Notes: generated by a model not told the origin, from the sequence alone. A stretch of 64,000 nucleotides of DNA from an uncultured Lachnospiraceae bacterium (GCA_910585545.1 CAJUFN010000006.1:1-64000), one strand, 5' to 3'; shown: positions 6,775 to 17,368, counted from the stretch's first letter. Numbers and translations: made by a program.

Positions 6775-9351
6775 ATGAATTATGGAAAAAATCAAGCTTC
6801 TAAAAAGCAGAACGAAATAACATCCAAAAAAAATATGACCTCAAAGCGCGTTGGAGTTCGTGCTTTTAAAGCCTTTCTCCTCACAATTCTGGTCATTTGC
6901 GTGATAGGTGCGGCCGGAGTTGGCATCTTCGTCAAAAAAATGATTGACGATGCACCGCAGATTTCTCCAAATAAGGTGCGGCCAAATTCATTTGCATCTG
7001 TGGTGCTTGATCAAAGCGGTAAAGAATTGGATAAATTTGTAGAATCAGGTTCAAACCGTATCTACAAAACGATTGATGAGATTCCTGAATATCTTCAACA
7101 CGCTTTTGTAGCAGTTGAGGACGAACGTTTTTATGAACACAATGGTATTGACTTACAAGGTATCTTAAGAGCCGGTATTATCGGTATTACTTCTGGCGGT
7201 AATTTCTCCCAGGGTGCCAGTACACTGACTCAGCAGCTGATCAAAAACAATGTGTTCCCAGACTTTCTCCACGAAAAGACATTTTATGACAGTCTGCAGC
7301 GAAAAGTACAGGAATGGTATCTTTCTATTAAAATCGAGAAACAGATGGACAAGAAAGAAATCATGGAAAACTATCTGAACACGATCAATCTTGGTCAGAA
7401 CACTTTAGGTGTTCAGTCTGCATCAAAAAGATATTTTAATAAAGATGTTTCAGAACTTACACTTTCTGAGTGTTCGGTGATCGCAAGTATCACTCAGAAT
7501 CCTTCCGGCTTGAATCCAATCACGAACCCGGAAGACAACGCGAAACGCCGCAGCAAAGTACTAAATCAGATGGAAGAACAAGGTTACATTTCTGCCGAAG
7601 AAAAACAAGCAGCTCTTGATGATGACGTATATTCTCGTATTCAGGCAGTAAATTTGCAGGTGCAGGGCGAAGCTTCTACTCCTACTACGTATTTTATCGA
7701 TGCAATTGCTGTACAGGCAGAGCAAGACTTGATCGATAAGCTTGGCTATACAGATACCCAGGCACATAACGCAATTTACAGCGGCGGACTTTCTATCGTG
7801 GCTACTCAGGATTCTGCCATTCAAAAAATCTGCGACGAAGAAATCAGTAATGACGAAAACTATCCTGGAAAGATTGAATACGGGCTTACTTATGCTGTTA
7901 CGATCAAACGAGCAGATGGTTCTACCGATAATTATGATCATAATATTATTAAAAACTATATGCGTAACACATACGGAGATAAATACGGTCTTGTATTTTC
8001 TACCGAAGATAAAGGACGTGCTACCATAGAAGAATGGAAAGCTTCCAATCTTAACGAAGGTGATGAAGTCCTTGCTGAGGTCATTAACTTTTCTCCTCAG
8101 CCACAGGCGACCGCTGTCGTTATTGACCAATACACAGGTTATGTAAAAGCAATCAGCGGAGGCCGCGGAGTAAAAGCTCAAAGCCGTAGCTACAATCGCG
8201 CTACAGAAGGACTTCGCCAGCCGGGTTCCTGTTTTAAAGTATTATCTACCTTCGCACCTGCGCTTGACAGCGCCGGATATACACTGGCTACTGTGACTCA
8301 GGATGCTCCTTTTAAATACGACAATGGTACACCTGTAAAAAACCACTGGGGTAATTATTACAAAGGTAACATGACTGTCCGCTCTGCGATCGAACAGTCG
8401 GCAAACGTTGTTACAGTAAAGGTTCTGACAGATATCACGCCAAAACTTGGCTATGATTATCTTTTAAAATTTGGATTTACCAGCATTGTAGATAAAGAAG
8501 AACGTGACGGCGGAATCTTCACGGATATTCAGCAGGCTACCGCTCTTGGCGGTATCACCCACGGTATCACAAATCTGGAAATCACAGCTGCCTATGCATC
8601 AATTGCAAACAAGGGCACCTATATCAAACCAGTATTGTATACGAAAATCACAAACCGTGATGGTGAAGTGCTTATTGACAATGAAAATAAGCCGGAAAAG
8701 CATGAAGTCCTAAAAGAATCTACGGCAGCATTATTGACCAATGCCATGGAAGGCGTCGTAACAAGTTATGCCGGTACCGGAAGACGTGCCGCATTGCCAT
8801 GTGGAATGCCTGTTTCCGGAAAAACCGGTACTACTTCAGATAATGTAGATATCTGGTTCTGTGCATACACGCCATACTACACATGTTCTGTATGGGCAGG
8901 TTATGATACGAACAAGCCTTTGTCAAATACATCCTTCCATTTGGATATTTGGCGCAAGATCATGAATCGGATCCATGCAGACCTTCCATATAAGGACTTT
9001 GAACTGTCCGGATCTATAGAAAAGAAAACGATCTGTACTCAATCCGGAAAGCTTGCCGTAAGCGGCTGTCCTGCTGTTACAGAATACTTTGCTTCAGGCA
9101 CAATTCCGACTGACGCATGCAGCGGTCATCGTTCATCCTGGGGCAACGATGATCCCGACGATGACTCTAATAATAACGGTTCACACGGAAATAATGGCGG
9201 CAACACACCTAATTCGCCGCAGCAGCCTTCAGACCCGAGTTCTCCGACACCTAATCCTCCGGCGGAACCTAATCCTCCGGTAGACCCTGAGCCTCCGGCA
9301 GACCCTAATCCTCCGGCAAACCCGGATCAACCTACCACCCCTGAAGGTTAG
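6775..9351 (+). CDS. Class A penicillin-binding protein (PBP1A type)
   Basis: This is a bifunctional peptidoglycan synthase of 858 residues. A basic cytoplasmic tail is followed by one membrane anchor (about 32-53). The glycosyltransferase-51 domain shows EDERFYEH and GASTLTQQLIKN. The transpeptidase domain has the SxxK nucleophile in PGSCFK, SxN in EQSAN and KTG in SGKTGTT. The last 75 or so residues form a low-complexity extracellular tail, Asn/Gly-rich and then a run of Pro-rich PNPP and DPEPP repeats, perhaps spanning the wall. GGAGG lies 9 bp before the ATG. It is a single-gene unit with its own promoter and terminator. Confidence 0.95.
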   Translation: MNYGKNQASKKQNEITSKKNMTSKRVGVRAFKAFLLTILVICVIGAAGVGIFVKKMIDDAPQISPNKVRPNSFASVVLDQSGKELDKFVESGSNRIYKTIDEIPEYLQHAFVAVEDERFYEHNGIDLQGILRAGIIGITSGGNFSQGASTLTQQLIKNNVFPDFLHEKTFYDSLQRKVQEWYLSIKIEKQMDKKEIMENYLNTINLGQNTLGVQSASKRYFNKDVSELTLSECSVIASITQNPSGLNPITNPEDNAKRRSKVLNQMEEQGYISAEEKQAALDDDVYSRIQAVNLQVQGEASTPTTYFIDAIAVQAEQDLIDKLGYTDTQAHNAIYSGGLSIVATQDSAIQKICDEEISNDENYPGKIEYGLTYAVTIKRADGSTDNYDHNIIKNYMRNTYGDKYGLVFSTEDKGRATIEEWKASNLNEGDEVLAEVINFSPQPQATAVVIDQYTGYVKAISGGRGVKAQSRSYNRATEGLRQPGSCFKVLSTFAPALDSAGYTLATVTQDAPFKYDNGTPVKNHWGNYYKGNMTVRSAIEQSANVVTVKVLTDITPKLGYDYLLKFGFTSIVDKEERDGGIFTDIQQATALGGITHGITNLEITAAYASIANKGTYIKPVLYTKITNRDGEVLIDNENKPEKHEVLKESTAALLTNAMEGVVTSYAGTGRRAALPCGMPVSGKTGTTSDNVDIWFCAYTPYYTCSVWAGYDTNKPLSNTSFHLDIWRKIMNRIHADLPYKDFELSGSIEKKTICTQSGKLAVSGCPAVTEYFASGTIPTDACSGHRSSWGNDDPDDDSNNNGSHGNNGGNTPNSPQQPSDPSSPTPNPPAEPNPPVDPEPPADPNPPANPDQPTTPEG

Positions 9352-9402
9352 GTTAAAACTAAAAAGATCTCGCAGTGCGCATCCCACAGAGCGTTTTGTG
9401 AT

Positions 9403-9438
9403 AAAAAAAGCAAGTGGAAAATCTCCGCTTGCTTTTTT
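9403..9438. terminator. Terminator after the PBP gene
   Basis: AAAAAAGCAAG-YGGA pairs with TCCGCTTGCTTTTTT. A-run and T-run flank the stem, so it works for the PBP gene and for the converging ROK kinase operon. Confidence 0.85.
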
Positions 9439-9487
9439 ATATCGCTTTCTTCTATTCACTTTCTTGTATTATCTTTGCCACATCTGA

Positions 9488-10420
9488 TCAGTCCAAGATC
9501 AATTTTGCCGAACCGCAGATACCTGCATCATTTCCAAGCTGTGCCAATGCAAATTTTACATCCTTATTTGCAAAAAATACTCTTTGCTCAAAATATTTCT
9601 TAATATATGTAAACAGCACATCTCCTGCTTTAGATACGCCGCCGCCAATTACGATTACCGATGGATCTGTGATCACACAAAGATTTGCCAACGCATATCC
9701 TAAATATCTTCCAAACTCTTCTGCGATTTCAATCGCCAGTTCATCGCCTTCTTTGACTGCATCAAATACCGTCTTCGCACTCACTTCACTATTTCGTAAA
9801 ATACTTGCTTTATCATCTTTTGCAAGACGTTTTTTCGTAAGTCTTACAATACCTGTTGCGGAAGCATATTGTTCCAGACAACCAAAACTTCCGCAGCCGC
9901 AGCTTTCTGTCTCCTCATAGTTTACGCAAATATGACCGATTTCCCCGCCTGCGCCGTTAGAGCCGCTTAAAATATGTCCTCCGACAATCACACCGCCGCC
10001 AACACCTGTTCCGAGGGTCACCATGATCATGTTCTTGTTGCCAAGGCCGCCGCCTTTCCACATCTCTCCAAGAGCCGCTACATTCGCATCATTTCCCACT
10101 TTTACGACGATGCCTGTAAGATCCTCCAATTCATGTTTTACCTCTTTATATTTCCATCCCAGATTTGCAGAACCATTCACCACTCCATTCTCAGATACTG
10201 GCGCAGGAACGCCAACTCCGATGCCAAGAATGTTCTCCTTTTCCAGCTCATATTCAGCAAGTTTTTTTCTGATTGCTTCTGCGACATCCGGTAAGATTGC
10301 CGCCCCTTCATTTTCAGTACGGGTTTTAATTTCCCATTTTTCGATCAATGCTCCATCGAATTGAAACAAACCCATTTTTACCGTTGTTCCTCCAATGTCC
10401 ACTCCAAAACAATAATTCAT
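9488..10420 (-). CDS. glcK: ROK-family glucokinase
   Basis: The 310-residue cytoplasmic kinase phosphorylates glucose, or a related hexose, with ATP. It has the N-terminal phosphate-binding motif FGVDIGGTTVKMG, the GTGVGGGVI segment, and the ROK zinc-binding signature with CGCGSFGCLEQYAS. GGAGG precedes the ATG. It is the last gene of uvrC-hprK-glcK; the gap to hprK is only 15 bp. Placement with HPr kinase ties it to carbon catabolite control. Specificity within ROK kinases cannot be fixed from sequence, but glucokinase is the usual assignment for this neighbourhood in Clostridia. Confidence 0.88.
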   Translation of the reverse strand: MNYCFGVDIGGTTVKMGLFQFDGALIEKWEIKTRTENEGAAILPDVAEAIRKKLAEYELEKENILGIGVGVPAPVSENGVVNGSANLGWKYKEVKHELEDLTGIVVKVGNDANVAALGEMWKGGGLGNKNMIMVTLGTGVGGGVIVGGHILSGSNGAGGEIGHICVNYEETESCGCGSFGCLEQYASATGIVRLTKKRLAKDDKASILRNSEVSAKTVFDAVKEGDELAIEIAEEFGRYLGYALANLCVITDPSVIVIGGGVSKAGDVLFTYIKKYFEQRVFFANKDVKFALAQLGNDAGICGSAKLILD

Positions 10421-10435
10421 AATCTTTTTTTCCTC

Positions 10436-11359
10436 CTATTTTTTCACTAGATTTGCCTGAACCCTACGGTACAACTCTTCCGCCGCATTATATCCCATCT
10501 CTTTTTGTCTGTGATTTGCAGATGCGGATTCCACGATAATTGCAAGATTACGTCCCGGACGAATCGGTATATTATGGCAGACTACCTTATTCCCCAGGAA
10601 TTCGGTATATTCCTGAGTTAATCCCAGACGATCATATTCTCTGTCCTTATCCCACTCTTCCAACGTAATGACAAGGTCGATCGACTGTGTCTCCTTTACA
10701 CTTTGAACTCCAAAAAGCGTTTTCACATCTACAATGCCAATTCCACGCAGTTCGATAAAATTCCTTGTAATATCCGGTGCTCGTCCAACAAGGGTGTCAT
10801 TACTTACTTTCCGTATCTCTACCACGTCATCTGTCACAAGACGATGCCCGCGTTTGATAAGTTCCAGCGCTGCTTCACTCTTCCCAATACCGCTTTCTCC
10901 CATAATTAATACACCTACACCATACACATCCACGAGCACTCCGTGAATAGAAATGCAAGGCGCTAATTCTACATTCAGCCACCGAATCAATTCTGCTGTA
11001 AATGCAGAAGTCTTCTGAGAAGTCTGGAATATTGGAATATTCTTTTTATTTGCTTTCTGTAAAAGCACCTCATCCGGAGGAAGATTTCTGCTAAATATAA
11101 TACATGGAATTCCATATGACAATAATTTTTCATATAAATCTTCCTTCACATCTTCCCCAAGACTTTTCAGATACGTATATTCCACATATCCAATGACCTG
11201 CACCCTTTCAGCGTCAAAATAATCAAAAAATCCTGTCAGCTGTAAAGCCGGACGATTGATATCAGGCACTCCTATCTTCTTATCTTCCAAACTAACATCC
11301 TGCGTCAGGTTCTTCAGATTCATTTTTTCTGCCAGTTTCGTCATTGCTACGCCACTCAT
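10436..11359 (-). CDS. hprK: HPr kinase/phosphorylase
   Basis: The 307-residue hexameric enzyme phosphorylates and dephosphorylates Ser46 of HPr, the master switch of catabolite repression in Firmicutes. The N-terminal domain (1-130) is the MurF-like fold. The C-terminal kinase domain carries the Walker A loop GESGIGKSE and the family signature RGIGIVDVKTLFG. ATG at 11359 is selected because AAAGGAG lies 8 bp upstream; the in-frame start at 11392 lacks a ribosome-binding site. It lies between uvrC and the ROK kinase on the same strand. Confidence 0.95.
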   Translation of the reverse strand: MSGVAMTKLAEKMNLKNLTQDVSLEDKKIGVPDINRPALQLTGFFDYFDAERVQVIGYVEYTYLKSLGEDVKEDLYEKLLSYGIPCIIFSRNLPPDEVLLQKANKKNIPIFQTSQKTSAFTAELIRWLNVELAPCISIHGVLVDVYGVGVLIMGESGIGKSEAALELIKRGHRLVTDDVVEIRKVSNDTLVGRAPDITRNFIELRGIGIVDVKTLFGVQSVKETQSIDLVITLEEWDKDREYDRLGLTQEYTEFLGNKVVCHNIPIRPGRNLAIIVESASANHRQKEMGYNAAEELYRRVQANLVKK

Positions 11360-11452
11360 ATCATTGTCTCCTTTTCTTTCTGCTTTGAACAATTGTCCAC
11401 CACGCTATAATTATTGTACCACATCTGAGTATTTCATAAAAGCTTTCGTATT

Positions 11453-13294
11453 CTATTCATGAAAAAAATCATAAACAGCCTGTGCCGCTATTTCATTCAT
11501 CGCAGGAATCTCTTTCAACTCTTCTATGGACGCATTCCGGATTTCTTCTATATTCTTAAAATGCCGCATAAGTTCCTTTCTTCTGGTCGGTCCGATTCCT
11601 TTAATATCATCCAATATGGAATGTACCTGTTCCTGACTCCTTAGTTTCTTATGGAACTCAATCGCAAATCTATGCGCTTCATCTTGTATCCTCGTAATCA
11701 ATCGGAATCCTTCCGATGTTTTATCAATTAGAATTTCCTGATTCTCATAATATAATCCCCTTGTTCTGTGAAAATCGTCCTTTACCATTCCGCAGACCGG
11801 AATATGCAAGCCCAGATTTTTCAACACCTCAAGCGCAATATTCACCTGCCCTTTTCCGCCGTCCATCATAATCAGATCCGGAAACGCCGTAAAGCTTCCA
11901 AATGCTTTTCCTTCCTCTTTCTCCCTGATTCCATGTTCAAATCGCCTGGTCAGAACTTCCTGCATACTGGCATAATCATTCGGTCCTTGAACACTTTTGA
12001 TTTTAAATTTACGATAATCATTACGTTTTGGCTTTCCGTTTTCATAGACGATCATAGAGCCAACAGAAGCAAATCCATTTGTATTAGAAATGTCAAACGC
12101 CTCTATTCTGCGTATTTTGCTTAGCCCTATCAGACTTCCTATTTCTTTCATAGCTCCGATCGTCCGCCCTTCTTCGCGCTTTAACCGCTCTTTATCCGTA
12201 TTTAAGACAATGGATGCATTCTTTGCCGCAAGCTCTACCAGTTTCTCCTTTTCACCTTTTTTCGGCACCTTTAGTACCACCTTATGTCCTCTTTTATGTG
12301 TCAGCCACTCTTCTAATAATCCCTTCTCTTCCACTTCTTGAGGAAGCATCAGTTCTCCCGGAATATACGGGCTTCCCGCATAGAATTGCTTTATGAATCC
12401 GGTCAGGATTTCTTCTTTATTATCCCCATCCGAACGTCGCATATAAAAGTGATCCCGCCCAATCAAACGACCGCCTCGCATAAAAAACACTTGCACTACG
12501 GCATCTTCCCTATCCAATGCGAGTGCAATGACATCCCTGTCATCCTGACGGCTGTCTGTAATCTTTTGCTTTTGAGCGATTTTCTGGACGCTGGAAATCA
12601 ACTCCCTGTATTCAATTGCTTTTTCAAACTCGAGCATCTCGGATGCTTCCAACATCTTCTCTTCTAATCTTTTTAAAACCCTGTCATAATTACCATTTAA
12701 AAAATGTATCACCTCTTGTACCGATTCACGGTATTCTTCTTCTGTAATATACCCTTGACACGGTGCGTTACATTGATGAATATGATAATTCAGACACGGC
12801 CTGTCCTTTCCTATATCTTTTGGAAGGTTTCGATTACAGCTTCTGATATGATATATCTTTCGCAAAAGATCAATCGTATCCTTCACCGCTCCTCCACTCG
12901 TATAGGGTCCAAAATATTTTGCCTTATCTTTGACCATTCTCCTCACCATCATGACGCGCGGATATGCTTCTGTGACGGTTACTTTTATGAACGGATATGT
13001 TTTGTCGTCCATCAGCATAGTATTGTATTTCGGCCGGTGTTCTTTAATAAGATTACACTCCAATACAAGCGCTTCCAGCTCGGAATCTGTCACGATATAT
13101 TCAAAACGTCTGATATGGGTCACCATCTGTTCAATCTTAACACCTTTATTTCTGCTGGACTGAAAATACTGACGCACACGATTCTTCAGACTGATTGCCT
13201 TGCCCACATATATAATGTTGTCTTTTTCATCATGCATAAGATAGACGCCTGGTTTGGCCGGTAATTTTTTCAGTTCCTCTTCTATATCAAACAT
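11453..13294 (-). CDS. uvrC: Excinuclease ABC subunit C
   Basis: The 613-residue nuclease subunit makes both incisions in UvrABC nucleotide excision repair. Domains in order are the GIY-YIG nuclease (GVYLMHDEKDNIIYVGKA, 3' incision), a Cys-containing linker (CNAPC), the UVR motif that binds UvrB (about 200-240), the RNase H-like endonuclease (IEAFDISNTNG and MMDGGKGQVN, 5' incision) and a C-terminal helix-hairpin-helix pair (IKGIGPTRRKELM). ATG at 13294 has GAGGTGAGAGT directly upstream; a longer start at 13327 has none. It heads the uvrC-hprK-glcK unit. Confidence 0.96.
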   Translation of the reverse strand: MFDIEEELKKLPAKPGVYLMHDEKDNIIYVGKAISLKNRVRQYFQSSRNKGVKIEQMVTHIRRFEYIVTDSELEALVLECNLIKEHRPKYNTMLMDDKTYPFIKVTVTEAYPRVMMVRRMVKDKAKYFGPYTSGGAVKDTIDLLRKIYHIRSCNRNLPKDIGKDRPCLNYHIHQCNAPCQGYITEEEYRESVQEVIHFLNGNYDRVLKRLEEKMLEASEMLEFEKAIEYRELISSVQKIAQKQKITDSRQDDRDVIALALDREDAVVQVFFMRGGRLIGRDHFYMRRSDGDNKEEILTGFIKQFYAGSPYIPGELMLPQEVEEKGLLEEWLTHKRGHKVVLKVPKKGEKEKLVELAAKNASIVLNTDKERLKREEGRTIGAMKEIGSLIGLSKIRRIEAFDISNTNGFASVGSMIVYENGKPKRNDYRKFKIKSVQGPNDYASMQEVLTRRFEHGIREKEEGKAFGSFTAFPDLIMMDGGKGQVNIALEVLKNLGLHIPVCGMVKDDFHRTRGLYYENQEILIDKTSEGFRLITRIQDEAHRFAIEFHKKLRSQEQVHSILDDIKGIGPTRRKELMRHFKNIEEIRNASIEELKEIPAMNEIAAQAVYDFFHE

Positions 13295-13322
13295 ACTCTC
13301 ACCTCGGTTAATCCTTTCATTT

Positions 13323-13351
13323 ATCATAACAATGTACTGTTATACCGTCAA
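13323..13351 (-). promoter_or_regulatory. Sigma-A promoter of uvrC-hprK-glcK
   Basis: On the minus strand TTGACG (13346-13351) and TATGAT (13323-13328) are separated by exactly 17 bp and lie about 30 bp upstream of the uvrC start. Confidence 0.7.
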
Positions 13352-13380
13352 CGCATATTATAAGGTATTTCCTATAAGTG

Positions 13381-13418
13381 AAAAAAGACACAGCCTGAAT
13401 TTTTCAAACCATGTCTTT
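13381..13418 (-). terminator. Terminator of ftsH
   Basis: On the minus strand AAAGACA and TGTCTTTTTT flank a partly paired loop (TGAA/TTCA) just after the ftsH stop codon. Confidence 0.65.
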
Positions 13419-13423
13419 CATTT

Positions 13424-15502
13424 CTATTGCTGTATTTCTTTTTCTATATCTTTTTCTGTATCTTTTTCTGCATTTTCTTCATGCGCTTCTTCTGTCTGCT
13501 GCTCTGTCTGGCGCATTCCGATACGTGATTCCTTTTCCGATTCAGCTTCCGGATCGATCCCTTTCACCTCATGGAAAATCCTCATGAATTCTTTTCCGGT
13601 GATGGTTTCCTTTTCAATCAAAAATGCTGCGATCTTATCAAGTGCTTCTCGATTCTTGGACAAAAGCGCTTTTGCTTCCTCATAAGCCATCTTCAGCATC
13701 ACCATGACTTCTTTATCAATCTCTGCTGCCGTATCCGGACCGCAGTTTTGTACAGCACGCCCATCCAGATACTTGCTTTGTATGGACTCCAATCCAATCA
13801 ATCCAAACTTTTCTGACATACCATACTGCGTGATCATTGCCCTTGCAACCTTCGTCGCCCGCTCAATATCATTCGAAGCGCCGGTCGTAACCGTGTCAAA
13901 TACGATCTCTTCCGCTGCCCGTCCGGCTAATAATCCTACCAGCATTGCCTCCAATTCCTTTTTCGTATTCAGGAATTTTTCTTCTTCCGGTGTCTGCATT
14001 ACATAGCCAAGCGCTCCCATCGTTCTTGGCACGATCGTAATCTTCTGAACCGGTTCCGCATCCTTTTGCAGCGCACTGACAAGTGCATGACCGACTTCGT
14101 GATAAGAAACAATTCTTCGTTCCTCTTTACTCATAATCCGGTCTTTCTTCTCTTTACCAACGAGTACCACTTCTACCGCTTCAAAAAGGTCTGCCTGAGA
14201 CACTGCCTGCCGACCGTGTTTTACCGCATTGATCGCTGCTTCATTAATCATATTCGCAAGATCAGAACCCACCGCACCGCTTGTAGCAAGTGCAATCGCC
14301 TCCAAATCCACACTTTCATCCATACGCACATCTTTCGCATGTACTTTCAAAATATCAACACGTCCCTTTAAATCCGGACGTTCTACGATGACGCGGCGGT
14401 CAAAACGTCCCGGACGAAGCAATGCCGGGTCAAGAATTTCCGGACGATTCGTTGCTGCAAGTAAAAGAAGTCCTTTGCTGGTATCAAATCCATCCATCTC
14501 TGCAAGCAGCTGATTCAACGTCTGCTCTCTTTCGTCATTGCCGCCAAGAGCCGTATCTCTGCTCTTACCAATAGCATCAATCTCATCAATAAAAATAATA
14601 CATGGCGCCATCGCCTGAGCCTGCTTAAACAAATCTCTGACTCTGGAAGCACCTACGCCGACATACATCTCCACAAATGCAGAACCGGAAAGCGAGAAAA
14701 ACGGTACTTTCGCCTCTCCTGCTACCGCCTTTGCAAGCAAGGTCTTACCTGTCCCCGGAGGTCCTACCAACAATGCTCCTTTTGGAAGTTTCGCTCCAAT
14801 GCCTGTATATTTGCCCGGATTATGAAGAAAATCCACTACTTCCTGCAAAGATTCTTTTGCTTCGTCTTCTCCTGCCACATCTTTAAATGTAACGCCGGTT
14901 TCTCTCTCTACATACATTTTTGCATTGCTCTTGCCGATTCCCATCATTCCGCCGCCTTTTGTCATCTTGCGCATAAAGAACATGCTGGCGCCAAAAATCA
15001 ACACAAATGGAAGCAGCAGATTGATAAGCAGATTGAGGAAAATTGCAGAAGTAGAATCCGGTATCTTCTGCCCATATTCTACACCAGCTTCATATAGTCG
15101 CTGCGAAAGAGTTTCATCTTTTACGATTCCTGTATAATATACTTTTTTAATATTCAGCAGGTTCTCCGTGATCTCCTCTCCGCGGAACAAACTAAAGTTT
15201 TCTTTTTCCTTCTTTTCTCTTTCCTTTTTCTGCTGCGGAGTCTCTACATCATAGATCGAGGCCCCTTTCTTCAAAGAAATCTCCAGTTTATTGGAATTAA
15301 TCAATACTTTATCTACTTTTGAAGCGTCTACCAGTTTCAGAAATCTACTATATGTAATCTCTTCATACTGGCTTTCCTGACGAAACTGATAAAGCATCAT
15401 CACAAGAATCCCAGTCAAAATTGCTGTGAGTATAATCAAAGGAACTCCCTGCTTTTTCTTCTTTTTGGGATCTTTATTGTTATCGTTCTGATTATTATTC
15501 AT
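13424..15502 (-). CDS. ftsH: ATP-dependent membrane zinc protease FtsH
   Basis: The 692-residue hexameric AAA protease degrades membrane and short-lived cytoplasmic proteins. A membrane segment (about 20-40) and a second (about 155-178) bracket the extracytoplasmic domain. The AAA module has Walker A GPPGTGKT, Walker B IIFIDEID and the second region of homology ATNRPEILDPALLRPGRFDRR. The zinc protease motif is HEVGH, where most homologues have HEAGH. The last 50 residues are very acidic and Gln/Glu-rich. Two ATGs are adjacent; the second, at 15502, has AGGAGG at 5 bp and is preferred. Confidence 0.96.
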   Translation of the reverse strand: MNNNQNDNNKDPKKKKKQGVPLIILTAILTGILVMMLYQFRQESQYEEITYSRFLKLVDASKVDKVLINSNKLEISLKKGASIYDVETPQQKKEREKKEKENFSLFRGEEITENLLNIKKVYYTGIVKDETLSQRLYEAGVEYGQKIPDSTSAIFLNLLINLLLPFVLIFGASMFFMRKMTKGGGMMGIGKSNAKMYVERETGVTFKDVAGEDEAKESLQEVVDFLHNPGKYTGIGAKLPKGALLVGPPGTGKTLLAKAVAGEAKVPFFSLSGSAFVEMYVGVGASRVRDLFKQAQAMAPCIIFIDEIDAIGKSRDTALGGNDEREQTLNQLLAEMDGFDTSKGLLLLAATNRPEILDPALLRPGRFDRRVIVERPDLKGRVDILKVHAKDVRMDESVDLEAIALATSGAVGSDLANMINEAAINAVKHGRQAVSQADLFEAVEVVLVGKEKKDRIMSKEERRIVSYHEVGHALVSALQKDAEPVQKITIVPRTMGALGYVMQTPEEEKFLNTKKELEAMLVGLLAGRAAEEIVFDTVTTGASNDIERATKVARAMITQYGMSEKFGLIGLESIQSKYLDGRAVQNCGPDTAAEIDKEVMVMLKMAYEEAKALLSKNREALDKIAAFLIEKETITGKEFMRIFHEVKGIDPEAESEKESRIGMRQTEQQTEEAHEENAEKDTEKDIEKEIQQ

Positions 15503-15752
15503 CATTGCCTCCTAATTCTACACATTCACCTTTCCTATTATAAAGTAGCACTTATATATAAATCAATAAAAACATTCTGAAAAACCGCTGTTAATTCTTA
15601 AACCTTTATAAAGAAATATCTCTTTATATAAATTCTTCCCAAAATTATTTTGATTTTCCCTAGATTTTATCCCGTCTTTTGTAGTATACTGAATGCTATG
15701 ATGTTTATACTAGAAAAAATAAGCAGAAGAAAGAAGAGAGAAGAGAGAAAAT

Positions 15753-17231
15753 ATGAGACCTGGATTTGATAATGAAAAATATCTGAATATGCAGTCAACG
15801 CATATCCGGGAACGGATCAACCAATTCGATAATAAATTATACCTGGAATTCGGCGGAAAATTATTTGATGATTTCCACGCATCTCGCGTTCTTCCTGGAT
15901 TTGAACCAGACAGTAAACTGCGCATGCTGCTTCAGCTTGCAGATCAGGCTGAAATCGTAGTTGTGATCAGTGCCAGTGATATTGAAAAAAACAAAGTACG
16001 CGGAGATCTTGGGATTACTTATGATTCCGATGTGCTCCGGCTGATCGATGTCTTTAAAGAAAAAGGCTTATATGTAGGCAGCGTTGTTATCACGCAATAT
16101 TCCGGACAGCACAGTGCAAACCTGTTTAAGTCAAGACTTGAAAAACTAGGAATCAAAGTGTATATACATTACTGTATCGAAGGTTATCCTTCTAATATTC
16201 CTTTGATCGTAAGCGATAACGGTTATGGTAAAAATGATTATATTGAGACAAGCAGGCCGCTTGTGATCGTCACTGCTCCAGGACCTGGCAGCGGTAAAAT
16301 GGCAACCTGCCTTTCCCAGCTCTATCATGAGCATAAACGTGGTATTCATGCAGGTTATGCCAAATTCGAGACATTCCCGATTTGGAACATTCCATTAAAG
16401 CATCCTGTCAATCTCGCGTACGAAGCTGCTACTGCAGATTTGAATGATGTCAATATGATCGATCCGTTCCATCTTGAAGCTTATGGTGAAACGGCCGTGA
16501 ATTATAACCGTGATGTAGAAATATTTCCTGTATTGAGCGCCATTTTTGAGAAAATCTACGGTGAAAGCCCTTATAAATCTCCTACAGATATGGGCGTAAA
16601 TATGGTTGGGAATTGTATTATGGATGATGATGCCTGCAAAGACGCTTCTAACCAGGAAATCATCCGCAGATACTACACCTCTCTGGCTGAGCTTGCAGCC
16701 GGTGCTTCTTCTGAGGATGCCGCATACAAAATAGAGCTTCTCATGAAACAGGCGCATATTACCACTGAAGACCGCAAAGTTGTCTCTGCCGCTTTGAAAC
16801 GTGCAGAGGAAACCAATGCTCCTGCTGCTGCAATGGAATTAAATGACGGACGCATGATCCTCGGGAAGACTTCCAATCTTCTGGGTGCTTCTGCCGCACT
16901 TGTATTAAATGCGCTGAAAGAACTTGCCGGTCTCGACCACGAACTGCATGTGATTTCTCCGGAAGCAATCGAACCAATCCAGAAATTAAAGGTAGCTTAT
17001 CTTGGAAGTAAAAATCCAAGACTTCATACGGACGAAGTGCTTATTGCACTCTCTATGAGCGCAGCATCCAATCCGGCTGCCCAAAAGGCTCTGGAACAGA
17101 TTCCTGAACTGAAAGGCTGTCAGGTACACACCTCCGTAATGCTTTCGGACGTAGATATTAAAATATTCAAAAAGCTTGGTATACAGCTTACAAGCGAAGC
17201 CAAGTATGAACATAAGACGATTTATCATTAA
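15753..17231 (+). CDS. DUF1846 (UPF0371) family protein
   Basis: The 492-residue cytoplasmic protein matches the DUF1846 family from its first line (MRPGFDNEKYLNMQSTHI) through VVVISASDIEKNKVRGDLGI and VIVTAPGPGSGKMATCLSQ, which resembles a phosphate-binding loop. The function is unknown; the family is widespread in Firmicutes. It is a monocistronic gene with an AGAAGAGAGAAAAT leader before the ATG and a strong terminator after it. The upstream gap (15503-15752) is AT-rich and holds only a weak TATACT at about 15690. Confidence 0.85.
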   Translation: MRPGFDNEKYLNMQSTHIRERINQFDNKLYLEFGGKLFDDFHASRVLPGFEPDSKLRMLLQLADQAEIVVVISASDIEKNKVRGDLGITYDSDVLRLIDVFKEKGLYVGSVVITQYSGQHSANLFKSRLEKLGIKVYIHYCIEGYPSNIPLIVSDNGYGKNDYIETSRPLVIVTAPGPGSGKMATCLSQLYHEHKRGIHAGYAKFETFPIWNIPLKHPVNLAYEAATADLNDVNMIDPFHLEAYGETAVNYNRDVEIFPVLSAIFEKIYGESPYKSPTDMGVNMVGNCIMDDDACKDASNQEIIRRYYTSLAELAAGASSEDAAYKIELLMKQAHITTEDRKVVSAALKRAEETNAPAAAMELNDGRMILGKTSNLLGASAALVLNALKELAGLDHELHVISPEAIEPIQKLKVAYLGSKNPRLHTDEVLIALSMSAASNPAAQKALEQIPELKGCQVHTSVMLSDVDIKIFKKLGIQLTSEAKYEHKTIYH

Positions 17232-17252
17232 AATTCTTAACACGGAAAACAA

Positions 17253-17328
17253 AACTCCCATCGTTAAAAAGCCAAATCACGATGTCAACCAACGATACGT
17301 TGCTCACAGCTTTTAAACGATGGGAGTT
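17253..17328 (+). terminator. Long-loop terminator between the DUF1846 gene and trxB
   Basis: AACTCCCATCGTT (17253-17265) is an exact inverted repeat of 17316-17328, with a 50-nt loop, followed by CTTATATTC. It separates two convergent genes and may serve both. Confidence 0.75.
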
Positions 17329-17368
17329 CTTATATTCAAAATTCAAGTTCTCTTCTGCCTAACGATTT